From Jaenimonas drosophilae (taxonomy: Eukaryota; Euglenozoa; Kinetoplastea; Trypanosomatida; Trypanosomatidae): DNA of 64,000 nt. Positions 1 through 10,459 of this stretch are shown here, piece by piece. A model generated the notes under the pieces. The model did no database searches, was not told where the DNA came from, and was given only the letters and a program-made list of their open reading frames with translations. Location of the stretch: the NCBI GenBank assembly GCA_030849065.1, contig JASAON010001607.1, positions 1 through 64,000 of the forward strand. Direction: 5' to 3'. Within the stretch, counting starts at the first letter, position 1. Every line of letters starts with the position of its first letter. The position numbers and the translations under genes were made by a program.

Positions 1-3000
1 AGGTGAGCATGAAGCATCCCTGGCCCTCTCGAACGGCTGTGAGTAGCCGCTGCTCCGTCACCTCCTTGCTTGAGTATGGTGGCAGCTTGAGGTAGTTGAA
101 GCAGGTGCTGGCCGTTGGCAATGCGGAGTTGTCGCCAATATCGTCGTCCGCAGCGCCCATGGACACGCCAAACTCACTGGCGGCCATAGTGTGGCGCATG
201 GAGGTGTGTGAGGCGTTGCTGCCACCGCCATCACGCCGAACAACGGTGATGGGGTTCTGCAAGCCACCAAGTGGGATGGAACGGCTGCCAGTGACAAACT
301 GAAGAAACTGCCGTTGTTGAGCAGGACTCCACGATGGTATAATGGCCAGGAGGTACTGCACCACAGGTGAGAAGCGTGTGTAGCCGTGGGACGTAATGAC
401 GTCACGTGAGAACTCCTCCGTCGTGTTCCACAATTTGCCCTCTTCACCACAAAAGATGCGCTCCAGCTCCTCCACTGAAAAGAACTCGAGGTAGTTTGGA
501 TTGACGGAGAAGCTCAGTCCCAGGCAAAAGTGGGTCAGGGCGGCATCGAGGGCGACTTGCAGGTAGTAGCGACGAATGAGGTCGGTGTACTCCAACACAG
601 ATTTGGCCGTCACCACAACGTTGGCCCCGTTGGGAATGAGCTCAATCACACGATCAGAAGCCCCCTCTTCTTGATGTGGCAGAACAAATGTAAGGCCGAC
701 GGCAAGAAGATCCGACTCGGAGAGCTTCTCAATGCGATGCAGAGACTTCTCCATCACCCCATCCAGCAAGGCCATGTTCTTGCGGGCCTCGAAGGTTGTC
801 GAGACGAGTGACTCCCCACGTAGTCCGCGGAGGAAGAGGGGGTGAAGACGAAGATCAGCGGGCCGGTGCAAGCGAATGAGGCGTGCCAGCAGCAAACCGA
901 GGGTTTGGAAGTGGTACAAGGACGAAGGCGTCTGCGTCGCGGAGGGGTAGAGCAGCGGGTCCACGAGCCGCTCGTGTGAGGCGGCAGAACTGGCAATCGT
1001 CCGCCACATGCCAAGCTCTGGATTCTGGAAGGCCTTGGCGAGGAGGTCGTAGAACTCCAATGCGGGCCCTGAGCCGATGCCAGGCTCCCCATCGAAGCAG
1101 ATGTCTAGCTGAAGGGGGCAAGAGGCATAGCGACGAAGAACGGTGTCGGCCTGCTGCAGTAAGTTGCTGCGCTTCACAGCGGCCGCCACTCGAGTAGAGC
1201 GCTCCGTGATGCGGTCGTTGGAGAGCCACTGTGCCCCCACAATGGTGCCATGGTGGCGATTGTGGAGGAGCTGGCGGAACATCTTGGGCCGGGGTAAAGT
1301 CACAAGAAGCATGTGCAGGAGTGCAAGACGCATGTTAAAGGGGAAAATCTGGTGGTAGTTCCACAAGATGTAGGATGGGACGTGGTCCTTGCTGACCTTG
1401 TTGTTCTGAAAGCTGTCGGTGGCGGTGTTGCAAATGAAGCAATTCATGAGCGGGGGCACTGCAAAGCAGCTCAGCTGGCAAAAGAGCTCGTGGACGATGG
1501 CGCTGCACAGTCGGCGTTGCGGCTCACGCTTGGAGGTGGTGAATCCTCCTGCTTCGTCAGCAGTCGGTGAGCCAAGAAGGAACTGCTGGGAACCCAATGC
1601 CCCGCTTTCCATTGTGCTCAGTGGGTCCATTGCTGCTTCATGAGTTTGTCGTTCATCATCCGCGGAGCCCTCCAGGAAGACGGTGACGGCATTGAGCAAG
1701 CGGAGTGCGCCGTCAAAGGCTACGGCGTCGTTGCCATTTGACCCTGGGCCCGCACCTTTGGAGACGAGGGAGGTGAAGATGTGTCGCGGTGAGCAAAAGA
1801 AGTTGGGCTTCACGTTGGGCATGCCACAGCCGCAGTAGTGAGCAGAGAAGAGCACCTCGGGGAGTGGCTTCTCCAGTACCACATACTCCATGCGGTGCAA
1901 AATGGACCAGAACTTCAGCTGTCGTACCTCCACCAACGATGGCAAGCTGCTGTCGCCATGGGCAATCACGTCGCTGTAGCTGCGCGAGCCCATGTGCGCG
2001 GCTGGGGCCTTTAGGACGTAGTTGCGTAATGATTTACCGGAGTTTGCGTAGAAGCAGAGCGCATCGAGCACCGTCATAAGAGGTCGGAGCAAGGGCACTC
2101 CATCAATGAAGAGCAGAATCTGTGTTGGAAATATCACCAGCTCCTTCCGACGGCCTACGGCGGAGTCCATTGGGTTGCCATAGCGGTCATCCTCCTGCCG
2201 CGTATGGTCCCACTGGGCCTTGGAGCCATCTGATTCCATGTGCACCCCACGTTGGTACCGCCTGGACGGCTTCTGCTTCATGATCTCCTCCGCAATGGCA
2301 CCGGCAAGGGCACCAATCGTCGTCATGGGAATAACACGCATGCGTTGGGAGAAGAGGTGCAAAGAGAGGAAGGACATGGGGTCCTCGGTGACTGAGGGCA
2401 TGAACAGCAGCTTGAGCTCCTCATCGGTGCGTGGGGCGAGGTCGGAGAGCCCGCGGGCGGTGTCCCACGTGGCATCGTTGGCGAAGCGCTTCAGCTCAAT
2501 GCGAAGTGGGTTCCACACGAGGTTCTCAACGTGCAATCGTGTTTTGCTCCGCTTCAGGCGCTTGTTAAACTCATACGGTTGATGCTGCAACGACGAGAAG
2601 TGGTCCTCCAGTGGCGGCAGGCCAAGACGCTCGGCAATGGCAAAGCTCAGGTCCTGTTGAAGGTTCTGCAAGCGCATCTTCGTCTCCTCATCCACGGGCT
2701 GTGCGGCCTTGAGCACCTCCGGAGTCATGTCGGAGAAGCTGCTAATGAGAATCATGCGCTCCTGAACGAGCTGGTTGAGCCGGTTGGTGGTCCACTGCTG
2801 CAGCGGCAGAGAGACATCCGCGAGGAGCTGATCATGTTCCACAATGAAGTTGAAGAATTCCGTCACGGCGCAGTGCTTGATCATGTACTCGTAGACGGCG
2901 ATGGCAGGTTTGGCGGAGTCGCACTGTACGTGGTCCATGCCAGCGACGCGCTGCACAATTTCGTTGCTGAGACGACGTCCGCGGGGTACGGCAGGGTGGA

Positions 3001-6000
3001 AACTTGGATCCGTAGCCCAGGCAAGTAGGAGAGAGCCGAGGTCTCCGCCATTGGAGCTGTTGGGGCGTCGTCCCGAGCGCACGAGGCCCATCGCTGCCGG
3101 TATGGGCGAAGGCGACGAGGTGGGCATTTCTGGCGAGCCACTTTCCGTGCTGACACTTATGAGTCCCCCAATGGGAGCAGCCAAGTGCCAATCGTCGTCG
3201 TCGCTGCCGCGATCTGCCGGCCCATCCACCTCCTCCACCACCTGCTGCAGTCGCGTGAAGGCGAGGCAGAGCCGCTCCAGCAGGCGCTTGGGGGTCCAGT
3301 GATAGGGGCAGCGCAGCGATGGTCGCGAGGTGCGGTTAAGCGCACTTCCGTCGTCCTCCACCTCAACCTCCACGGCATTTTGGCACTCCACGGCGTTGGC
3401 CATGGTCGTGAGCTGCGTGCGTTGGTTGGAGAAGAAGAAGGGGCGGGAGCGGGCGGTACATCCAAGTGGATCTCCACTCGGTGCCCCATTCTGGGCAAAG
3501 GCGCGGCTACGGAAGGCATAGAGAATCAGCAGCCCATCCAGTGCCGCCAACTGCATCTCCGTGCGGAGGGTGAGGCAGAAGGTTTGGAACTTGTTAGACA
3601 TCCCCAGCACCTCCAGCACTCGTGAGCTGTGCTCATCCACGTCCCAGCCTTCCAGCGGGTTGCTGGCAATGACGAGGGCCTGGCGGGGATCGATGGAGGT
3701 CAGCAGCAGGCAAATGAGCTCGTGAGGAGTCAACGTCGTGGACGTGATGAGTCGGCAGATGTTTTCCACGTCCTGACAAGAAGGCGGGCTCTGTACTGCC
3801 TCTTCACCCTCATCTTGTGCAGTTCCAGTCCCACGCCCCGGCGCTGATGTGGCCGAAGCGTTCGCGGAGGAGTCTGGGATGTTCTCTGTCGCCTGCGTGG
3901 GCTCGGCAGATGCCGTGCGTGGAAGACTGCAGAAGGTGGCCGCGAGAGAGAGGAAGCGCAAAAGAAGGAGTGAGCCGTGGCGGCTGACAAATGGATTCAC
4001 CGTATGTTGCAGAATCGCCACGATTGCCGGCGTACAGGCGGTGAGGAGCACCTCCAGCCCGAGCACAGTGGCGTAGGCTGCACGCGCTGCCGCATCAATG
4101 CTCTTGGCATAATCATCAGGGAAGATGTCGATGTCCGATGGCACGAAACTTCCAATTTGGGGGTTCTTTCCCGTCGCTGCACGGAGTTGCGCGCGGGTAA
4201 GTACGCGCGGTCTGGCTATAGTGGGCTTCTTCTTCTTGCTCCCTCCGCCAAAGCAGCAGCAAAGCCGACGAAGGCAGCCACCACTGCTCGCCCCATCATC
4301 ATCCGCTCGACTGTTGTCGTTGACGTTGCCGCCGGAGGTCTGCGCACGCGCACCGGGGGCGAGCGGGTTCACCGAGCCGGAGAAGGCCGAAGCAGAGACA
4401 TCCTCCTCACCTCCGCCAGATGCCGCCGCCGTCGCCGGAGAGCCACTCGTTTGTGGGTAGTCGCAGCGTTCAAAGGCCCGCGCACGTGCCATTTCCGTGT
4501 CGGCGCGCATGTGGCACACCTTCGAGACCAACGTCTCCGAGGCAGCGCTGCGTGTTCGCCCACATCGGCACCCACTGAGGAAGCAGTTCCGCTGGAGGTG
4601 AATGTAGCCGCTAATAAGGGGCTCACGCCGCAAAGTGAACCTCACAACTGAGTGTTGGAACCCGCCAGAGGCGGCGGAGCTGCACGTCTGACTGCGGAAG
4701 TCGGCAAAAACGGTCGTGGCGTAGTTCAACGAGACGTGTGCGGCGCGGTACTTGCGGTTGTCACGACGGTAGCGGCCGTAGTCGCGCTCCAACGAGCGGC
4801 TGATCTCCCGGGAGCACGTCACCGAGTCTCTGAAGCGGTCCTCCCGCTTCCAGACGTAGTAGGGCACAGCGAGGGAGTTGTTGTCCAGGTGGCTGTACTT
4901 CTCCGACGCCGGTGGGACAATAGACAGGAAGAACTCCAACAAGGGCAGCAGATTCATCTCATCTGTGAGGTAGTGGTTGGTGAAGTCGTCTTCGGCGGCC
5001 AAACGTGCCTGCACGGCTGCGAGAGTGGAGGAGTCATTGGCGGCGTTGCCCGGGCTACTCGCAAACGAAACGCTGCGGTCGCTGCTCTGCCGTGTGGTGC
5101 TGCCATGCCCGCTGAGCTCCGAGACGACCGAGGATGGGCCCCCGGCGCTGCTCTCACCTGAGTGGTTCTGATGATCCGACAAGAAGGATTCATCGGAGTC
5201 ACCCCCGGAGCTAAGGTTGTCTAAATCATCGCGGTGCATCGAATCGAGTTGTGAGGTCGCCGCAGCCAGGGCGACGGCGCGTGGGGTGCCCCTCACCCCG
5301 CCACCACCTCCACCACCGCCACAACCAATGAGATGCATCGCCGTCTGGCACACGAGCTGTAGGATTTGGTGCTCTAGAAAGAGGGCGACCGCCTCAGTGG
5401 GGTTGGCGTAGTAGATGGAGGTCCAGCAAGAGAGAGCCACTGCACGCAACGTGACGCCCATACTGGGCGTCACTCGCTCTGCGAGGAGAGAGAAGTGAAG
5501 CAGGTGGGCCATGTTCTTCACCACCGCCTGCAGCACCACACGAGTACGTTGGAGCACCCCAGGGTTGGAGAGAAGGCGATCGCAGACGTGGGCGATGCAC
5601 TCGCCACGTCGCACCAGCAACTTGAGATCCGCGGCGGAGACGACGTCATTGGTGAATTGATGCACCTGCCTGCCCATGGCAGCGTTCATCTCCTGAATCT
5701 CAGGAAGAATGAGAGCCGCCTCTGATGAATCCGCAACGGAGCAGATGTTGGCCATCGTGGAGAGACAGAGCTCGCGGAGGTGGGTGTCGGTGAGGATGGA
5801 CTCCAGCATACTCAGCGTACGTACCACACGCTTCTCCAGCAGCACGTGGCCAAGCTCCACAGAGAGGAAGTTGAAGCAGCGGAGGAGCTCCTCGGTGAGA
5901 TCGCGGTAGCGTCGCAGTGCATCGGTTTTGGTGAGGTAGTAGAGCATAACCTCGAGCGTCATGCGGCGGGCACTCACCACCATTGCAATGGCACCAGCCA

Positions 6001-6358
6001 CCTGGTCGAACGCCACGGCCAGTACTCGAAAGGAGAGCACCACGAGGGAGAAGGAGCTGAACTCCTCATCTCCGTCCTCGGCTGGGATGGGGTCGCTGCG
6101 ACGCGCATCAATGAGGCACGTGACGACGTGCATCAGGTGGCCCACCGATGGAGCAAAGTCCATCCCGCCAATGCAGAGCGCCGTGCTCACCCTCTCGAGC
6201 TCGGCGCGGAGCTTCTCCTGAACGCGGAAGGCAGCATCGTCGTCTATCTTGCGAAGGCTCATGTACTGCGCATGGAGATCCTCCAACGTGCGAATGGTGG
6301 CCGCGGTGTTACGGCCCCAACTCGTCCGAGTGGGAATAGAAGGGTCGTGGCGAGGCAT
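1..6358 (-). CDS. HECT-type E3 ubiquitin ligase, TRIP12/UPL3-like (stop codon just outside window)
   Basis: Transfers ubiquitin from an E2 through a catalytic cysteine to substrates. The frame is open for 2119 codons from the first ATG after an in-frame stop at 6401-6403. The C-terminal ~380 residues form a HECT domain: an N-lobe start with FDGEPGIGSGPALEF near residue 1750, and the active-site block LPTASTCFNYLKLPPYSS, whose cysteine is residue 2086 (bases 101-103). The sequence ends EGQGCFMLT, matching the usual HECT end, and base 1 supplies the T of the next codon, so a stop probably follows at once. The first ~1700 residues are mostly helical-looking (ARM-like is an inference), with an eight-glycine run near residue 348, long Ser/acidic linkers, and a Cys-Cys-Cys plus Lys4 patch near residue 700. 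The layout resembles TRIP12, Ufd4 and plant UPL3. RPT6 lies upstream. The HECT call is secure; the subfamily is less so. Confidence 0.94.
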   Translation of the reverse strand, partial: MPRHDPSIPTRTSWGRNTAATIRTLEDLHAQYMSLRKIDDDAAFRVQEKLRAELERVSTALCIGGMDFAPSVGHLMHVVTCLIDARRSDPIPAEDGDEEFSSFSLVVLSFRVLAVAFDQVAGAIAMVVSARRMTLEVMLYYLTKTDALRRYRDLTEELLRCFNFLSVELGHVLLEKRVVRTLSMLESILTDTHLRELCLSTMANICSVADSSEAALILPEIQEMNAAMGRQVHQFTNDVVSAADLKLLVRRGECIAHVCDRLLSNPGVLQRTRVVLQAVVKNMAHLLHFSLLAERVTPSMGVTLRAVALSCWTSIYYANPTEAVALFLEHQILQLVCQTAMHLIGCGGGGGGGGVRGTPRAVALAAATSQLDSMHRDDLDNLSSGGDSDESFLSDHQNHSGESSAGGPSSVVSELSGHGSTTRQSSDRSVSFASSPGNAANDSSTLAAVQARLAAEDDFTNHYLTDEMNLLPLLEFFLSIVPPASEKYSHLDNNSLAVPYYVWKREDRFRDSVTCSREISRSLERDYGRYRRDNRKYRAAHVSLNYATTVFADFRSQTCSSAASGGFQHSVVRFTLRREPLISGYIHLQRNCFLSGCRCGRTRSAASETLVSKVCHMRADTEMARARAFERCDYPQTSGSPATAAASGGGEEDVSASAFSGSVNPLAPGARAQTSGGNVNDNSRADDDGASSGGCLRRLCCCFGGGSKKKKPTIARPRVLTRAQLRAATGKNPQIGSFVPSDIDIFPDDYAKSIDAAARAAYATVLGLEVLLTACTPAIVAILQHTVNPFVSRHGSLLLLRFLSLAATFCSLPRTASAEPTQATENIPDSSANASATSAPGRGTGTAQDEGEEAVQSPPSCQDVENICRLITSTTLTPHELICLLLTSIDPRQALVIASNPLEGWDVDEHSSRVLEVLGMSNKFQTFCLTLRTEMQLAALDGLLILYAFRSRAFAQNGAPSGDPLGCTARSRPFFFSNQRTQLTTMANAVECQNAVEVEVEDDGSALNRTSRPSLRCPYHWTPKRLLERLCLAFTRLQQVVEEVDGPADRGSDDDDWHLAAPIGGLISVSTESGSPEMPTSSPSPIPAAMGLVRSGRRPNSSNGGDLGSLLLAWATDPSFHPAVPRGRRLSNEIVQRVAGMDHVQCDSAKPAIAVYEYMIKHCAVTEFFNFIVEHDQLLADVSLPLQQWTTNRLNQLVQERMILISSFSDMTPEVLKAAQPVDEETKMRLQNLQQDLSFAIAERLGLPPLEDHFSSLQHQPYEFNKRLKRSKTRLHVENLVWNPLRIELKRFANDATWDTARGLSDLAPRTDEELKLLFMPSVTEDPMSFLSLHLFSQRMRVIPMTTIGALAGAIAEEIMKQKPSRRYQRGVHMESDGSKAQWDHTRQEDDRYGNPMDSAVGRRKELVIFPTQILLFIDGVPLLRPLMTVLDALCFYANSGKSLRNYVLKAPAAHMGSRSYSDVIAHGDSSLPSLVEVRQLKFWSILHRMEYVVLEKPLPEVLFSAHYCGCGMPNVKPNFFCSPRHIFTSLVSKGAGPGSNGNDAVAFDGALRLLNAVTVFLEGSADDERQTHEAAMDPLSTMESGALGSQQFLLGSPTADEAGGFTTSKREPQRRLCSAIVHELFCQLSCFAVPPLMNCFICNTATDSFQNNKVSKDHVPSYILWNYHQIFPFNMRLALLHMLLVTLPRPKMFRQLLHNRHHGTIVGAQWLSNDRITERSTRVAAAVKRSNLLQQADTVLRRYASCPLQLDICFDGEPGIGSGPALEFYDLLAKAFQNPELGMWRTIASSAASHERLVDPLLYPSATQTPSSLYHFQTLGLLLARLIRLHRPADLRLHPLFLRGLRGESLVSTTFEARKNMALLDGVMEKSLHRIEKLSESDLLAVGLTFVLPHQEEGASDRVIELIPNGANVVVTAKSVLEYTDLIRRYYLQVALDAALTHFCLGLSFSVNPNYLEFFSVEELERIFCGEEGKLWNTTEEFSRDVITSHGYTRFSPVVQYLLAIIPSWSPAQQRQFLQFVTGSRSIPLGGLQNPITVVRRDGGGSNASHTSMRHTMAASEFGVSMGAADDDIGDNSALPTASTCFNYLKLPPYSSKEVTEQRLLTAVREGQGCFMLT

Positions 6359-7505
6359 GGCGTGGTCTCAAGCTGCCTCCCCGACACACACACACAATAT
6401 TCAATGAAACAAGCAGGTGACCTCCAGCACACCCAACTGGAGTCCACACTCAAACAATGTGTTGCTGACAGCGACACACAAAAATAACAGTTCAATCACA
6501 GCCACTCGTAAGCAGGGGGGGGGGCAAGGTCTCTCTCGCACGAACAATGAAGAAGGTGGCCACAACTGGCCGCGGAGTGCGGAGGCCCAGAGAGAAGAAG
6601 AGATGTGGTAGTGAGGACAAAGAGGGTAGTAAAACAACAACAACAACAAAAACAAGAAATAATCAAGAAGTTTATTTGGATGTAGTTCACTGATGAGTTC
6701 ACGTGAGGGTGAGCCCTCACTTTCTTCTGCTGTGGTGGGTTTATTGGGTGTGCCCTGAATGGTCGTATGAAGGCTCTCTCGAGTGATGCCGGCGGTGGCA
6801 GCACCGAGTACCCGGTTCCGTGAATATAGAAGCTTGCGTTGAATGAGGAAGAATCGACCAGATGGTGATCGAGAACGCCCCTCCTTCCGTGTTTGTATCC
6901 GGAATGAGTAGAGAGCAGGTTGGTGAGATACTCACAGTCACCAAGTGCGGGGGCTGTGGAACTCCTGCGGTGCTGCACCGTAGCGGCGTGCAGCACAAAA
7001 CCAAAAAAAGAAGTAAATGAAGAAGTTGGAGCGAGCCTCAGTCGTGGATGGCGCAGCTGTCGCGTAGATGTGCGCTGCGAAGGGCTATTACACCCAGCAG
7101 CAACTCCCGGCGAAGTGCGTTTGAGGTGAGCGACGCGGCAGGGAAAAGCGTCCCGGGGGTTGTGGTTCAGTGTGGAGCTAACGTTCTGCTTTGATACTTG
7201 GATTAATGAAACAATGCAGGCACACACGTACCTACACACAAGAAAAAGAAGCAGAGGAGAGCACGATGAGTGAGTAAGATTCAACCGATGCATGAGGATG
7301 TGAAGGAGCATCATGCTTCTAATATCTTCATGTTCGCTTGACAATACGCCGCAGCACAGCAACATCGTGGTGATGCGTACAAGAACAAGAACAGTGGCTG
7401 CTTCAGAGGGGCCAAAGTAGCACATGGGGTGAAGAGCGTGCTGGGGTGTGTGTCAGCTCTTCTCTGCGCTCATCTACTCCACCTCCCCCTCCCTTTCATC
7501 TCTCA
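6359..7505. other. Intergenic region RPT6-HECT
   Basis: No convincing gene. It holds the RPT6 3' end and the HECT leader. There is a ten-G run at 6515-6524, an AAC-type repeat at 6632-6656 that reads as a T-rich tract on the transcribed strand, and several AG dinucleotides between that tract and the HECT ATG that could serve as splice acceptors. Open frames here are low-complexity and lack homology I can recognise. Confidence 0.6.
6632..6656. repeat. (AAC)n microsatellite
   Basis: A short AAC-rich run on the plus strand, giving a T-rich tract on the transcribed strand. It lies about 270 bases upstream of the HECT start and may be part of its trans-splicing signal. Confidence 0.7.
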
Positions 7506-8726
7506 CTACTTCCACATCTTCTTGAGCGATTCGTTCTTGTCGTGGTCCTTGTTCAGCACCTTGGCCACCGCCAGCACAAAATCTTCTTGCGTAATGTGCA
7601 CCCGTCGCTCACGCAGGGCAAACATGCCAGCCTCGGTACAGACGGCCTTGATCTCCGCCCCGCTGCAGTGATTCGTCTTCTCCGCAATCGTCTTGAGGTT
7701 GATGCCACGGGTGAGATTCATCTTGCGGGAGTGGATCTTCAGAATCTCCAGACGCGCCGTTTCATCGGGGGCAGGGAACTCAATCTTGCGATCAATGCGT
7801 CCCGGACGAAGCAGCGCCTCATCGAGGATATCCATGCGGTTGGTGGCCATGATGACCTTGATGCTCTGTGTGGTCTCAAAGCCATCCAGCTGGTTGAGCA
7901 ACTCGAGCATCGTACGCTGTACCTCACTATCTCCATGTTCGCCAGAGTCTAGTCGGGAGGAACCAATGGAATCGATCTCATCCATGAAGATGATGGATGG
8001 GCTATGCTCACGTGCCATGACGAAGAGCTCACGTACCATGCGTGCACCCTCACCAATGTACTTCTGCACCAACTCCGCTCCACTCACACGAATAAAGGTG
8101 CAGTCGGTGTGGTGTGCCACCGCACGTGCAAGAAGTGTCTTTCCTGTTCCAGGAGGTCCATAGAGCAGCACACCCTTTGGCTGTGCAATACCGAGCGCCT
8201 CGAAGAGCTCAGGGTGCTTCACTGGGAGCTCGATCACCTCCTTGATCTCCTTCACCTGCCGTGAGAGGCCACCAATCTCGTCGTAGGTGGATTCTTTCCC
8301 CGCCTTCTCCACCTTCATGAGCGAGACGAGCGGGTCCACCTTGGTTGGGAGGATGTAGTGAATGGCAGAAGTGCCGCTGCGCAGCGCCACGCGTGAGTTG
8401 GGTGAGAGGTCGGTGATGTTGATGGTCTTCTCCACCGCCACAACAAGCTTTCCATCTCCGCTGCCGAGCTTGACGAGAACCTTCTCGGGGCCCATCACCT
8501 TCACCACATCAGCCACAACCGACCCGCTCTCGAGCAGCAGCTGCACCTCCTCCTTGAGGTGGCGTACACGCTGATTGAGGTCATTGCGCTGGGCCTCCAG
8601 TCTCTGGAAGTTGTCTTGCTTCCTCTTCTCAATCGCGCGCAGCTCGTGAATCTTCTGAAGAAAGTAGGCGCTCACCGGTGAGGCAGAGGTGGTGTTATCT
8701 GCATCCGCTACTGCAGTAGTAGTCAT
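7506..8726 (-). CDS. RPT6: 26S proteasome regulatory ATPase RPT6
   Basis: One of six AAA+ ATPases of the 19S base that unfold substrates and feed them into the 20S proteasome. The product is 406 residues, the usual RPT6 length, starting at [11 protein letters not shown]; the open frame extends further upstream, but that part is not conserved. Visible features are an N-terminal coiled coil (about 22-68), the OB region, Walker A GPPGTGKT (190-197), Walker B IIFMDEID (about 245-252) and the [12 protein letters not shown] segment. Identity as RPT6 rather than another RPT rests on [36 protein letters not shown] and the C-terminus ending KKMWK. The stop is TAG. It is flanked by SKP1 upstream and a HECT ligase downstream, all in one transcription unit. 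Confidence 0.97.
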   Translation of the reverse strand: MTTTAVADADNTTSASPVSAYFLQKIHELRAIEKRKQDNFQRLEAQRNDLNQRVRHLKEEVQLLLESGSVVADVVKVMGPEKVLVKLGSGDGKLVVAVEKTINITDLSPNSRVALRSGTSAIHYILPTKVDPLVSLMKVEKAGKESTYDEIGGLSRQVKEIKEVIELPVKHPELFEALGIAQPKGVLLYGPPGTGKTLLARAVAHHTDCTFIRVSGAELVQKYIGEGARMVRELFVMAREHSPSIIFMDEIDSIGSSRLDSGEHGDSEVQRTMLELLNQLDGFETTQSIKVIMATNRMDILDEALLRPGRIDRKIEFPAPDETARLEILKIHSRKMNLTRGINLKTIAEKTNHCSGAEIKAVCTEAGMFALRERRVHITQEDFVLAVAKVLNKDHDKNESLKKMWK

Positions 8727-8917
8727 GGCTAGGCCTCTCACACACACAGCAGCTGTGTGTTTGGTGCGAGAACTACTAGGGATGTGTTGGTGTTGGTGCC
8801 CGCAACGTTCTTCGGTATCAGAGCAGGCAAAAACAAACAGCAAGTTTGTACGTGAGCCTGAGTCCGCGGCAGGGTGCTTGAGTATAGACGGCGGTACAAC
8901 TGAATGTAGATGTACGA

Positions 8918-8951
8918 CTGACAACATGAAGGAAGAAGAATAAGAAGAAAA
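8918..8951 (-). promoter_or_regulatory. Candidate trans-splice acceptor for RPT6
   Basis: On the transcribed strand a pyrimidine-rich stretch (complement of 8928-8951) is followed by its first AG at 8919-8918. Use of this site would leave a 5' UTR of about 190 nt before the RPT6 ATG. Later AGs, including one two bases before the ATG, are also possible. Confidence 0.4.
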
Positions 8952-9018
8952 TGATTGTTGGAGTAGCTTCAATATTGTGCTGAACACCACAGAAGTGGTA
9001 GTGTAGTACATGATGCAT

Positions 9019-9037
9019 TGTGTTGTGTTGTGTTGTA
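9019..9037. repeat. Pentanucleotide TTGTG repeat
   Basis: About four tandem TTGTG units in the SKP1-RPT6 spacer. No function is evident. Confidence 0.75.
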
Positions 9038-10459
9038 TTCTTGGGATAGATATTGCCCCGCTTCGTCGTCACCGTCCACGTCCTCCACCATGGAGGGCCC
9101 GAAGGCAAACGGTGACGAGCGAAGTACGGCAGCTGCAGTCGGAGGGGCAAGAACCACACAGCTGTGTGTTGTAGAGGTAGGAGGGGGGGAAGGCAGAGAG
9201 TTGAGGAACAAAATAAAGCATAAATAACAACAGAAAAAAGAAAAGAAAAAGATGGAAACGAGAAACGACAACAAAGAAAAGAAAATGGAAGATTGTTTTT
9301 TGTGGGGTTCCAATAACGACCTACATGACAGATGTGTGTTGGACCCAGCCGCGACCTCCCCGACGACCAAAAACCAAAAGAAGAAACAATCAAAAGCACA
9401 TGAAAAAATGGTTTTGTGTGTGCGCGTCTGTCTCTGTCTGTCTGTCCGTCTGTGAGGGGGAGTGAGGGGAGGAGGGGGCACCAGGCCAACGCCACAATCG
9501 TTTGCCTCTGCAAGTAGTTCCAGAACATGGTAGCCCCAAAAAACTACTCCACAAATAAAAAAAACAACTTCAAACAACAAAAGATGAGCGTAGTAGTGCT
9601 GTGGTGGTAGAGTACGTGGTGCATCGACGGCGGGGCACCAGTGCTCCGACCTCTCCATGATCACGTACGTTTTCTATTATCACCCTGTCTGTCCTCCGCA
9701 GCAACGCACCTCACATTCATGAAAGAAAGTATGGCGGGAGGATCAGAGCGAGGGGGAGGGAAGTGGGGCAACGAACGTAGCACGTGGGAAGTAGAGGGGC
9801 TGAGAAGAAGTGAGGTAAACCTCAGTTCACGTTGGATCATGCCTGCTGCAGCGGCACAAGAGGGGAAGGGGAGATGAAACGGGATAGCACTCCCATAGAG
9901 TGAAAAGTTGTGCGTGCGTGTTGGATGCAGGAGTACAGGGCACTTGGGGAAAGGGGAACATCAACAGAGAGCTCCTGTCGGTCCGCGCAAGTTGTACACG
10001 TACCTGCGGCCCCCTGGTACCCCAAACCCAACCCCACATCAACACTCACCTCCATCACCCCCTCCTACAGTAGCTACCTCTTCTTCATCCTACTCGCACT
10101 CCCCCTGTGATGCAGGCAGCAGTAGCCGTATACCTGCACACCACCATGCGTACGTCGTTTCCCTCATAGCAACCTCCCATCATGACCAGTTTTCTCAAAT
10201 GCAGAAGTACGACCTAAGCAAGCGCATCATAGGCACACAGGCAACCATGTGCTAGATGTGTGTAGGAATGTGTGTGCGTGTGTGTCTGTGCGTGCAGCCT
10301 TGTTGAAGGATGGGTTAGAACCGCCAGTATAGCAGCCATCATCACTTGCAGCCCATCTCGTACACCACATTCCCACCATGCGCTATCTTCCCTTTTGCCT
10401 TGGGGCGATGGGAAGTCCGTCGTGGCACACCACTACTCGTTCATCACCCAGCAAGCACT

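Larger units (their letters stand above)
8727..10459. other. Intergenic region SKP1-RPT6
   Basis: No gene supported across 1.7 kb. The plus strand is A/G-rich at about 8930-9000 and 9190-9300. Short repeats occur at 9019-9037 (TTGTG units) and 9424-9452 (CTGT/TCTG units). Open frames on the minus strand here encode Phe/Ser/Leu-rich products that simply reflect pyrimidine-rich UTR sequence. Confidence 0.6.

Noticed and set aside
6496..7425. 309-codon minus-strand open frame in the RPT6-HECT spacer
   Set aside because: Product is Ser/His/Leu-rich and low-complexity, overlaps microsatellites and shows no motif; consistent with pyrimidine-rich UTR.
8727..9011. N-terminal extension of RPT6
   Set aside because: The frame is open further upstream but lacks conservation and begins within spacer sequence; [11 protein letters not shown] gives the normal family length.
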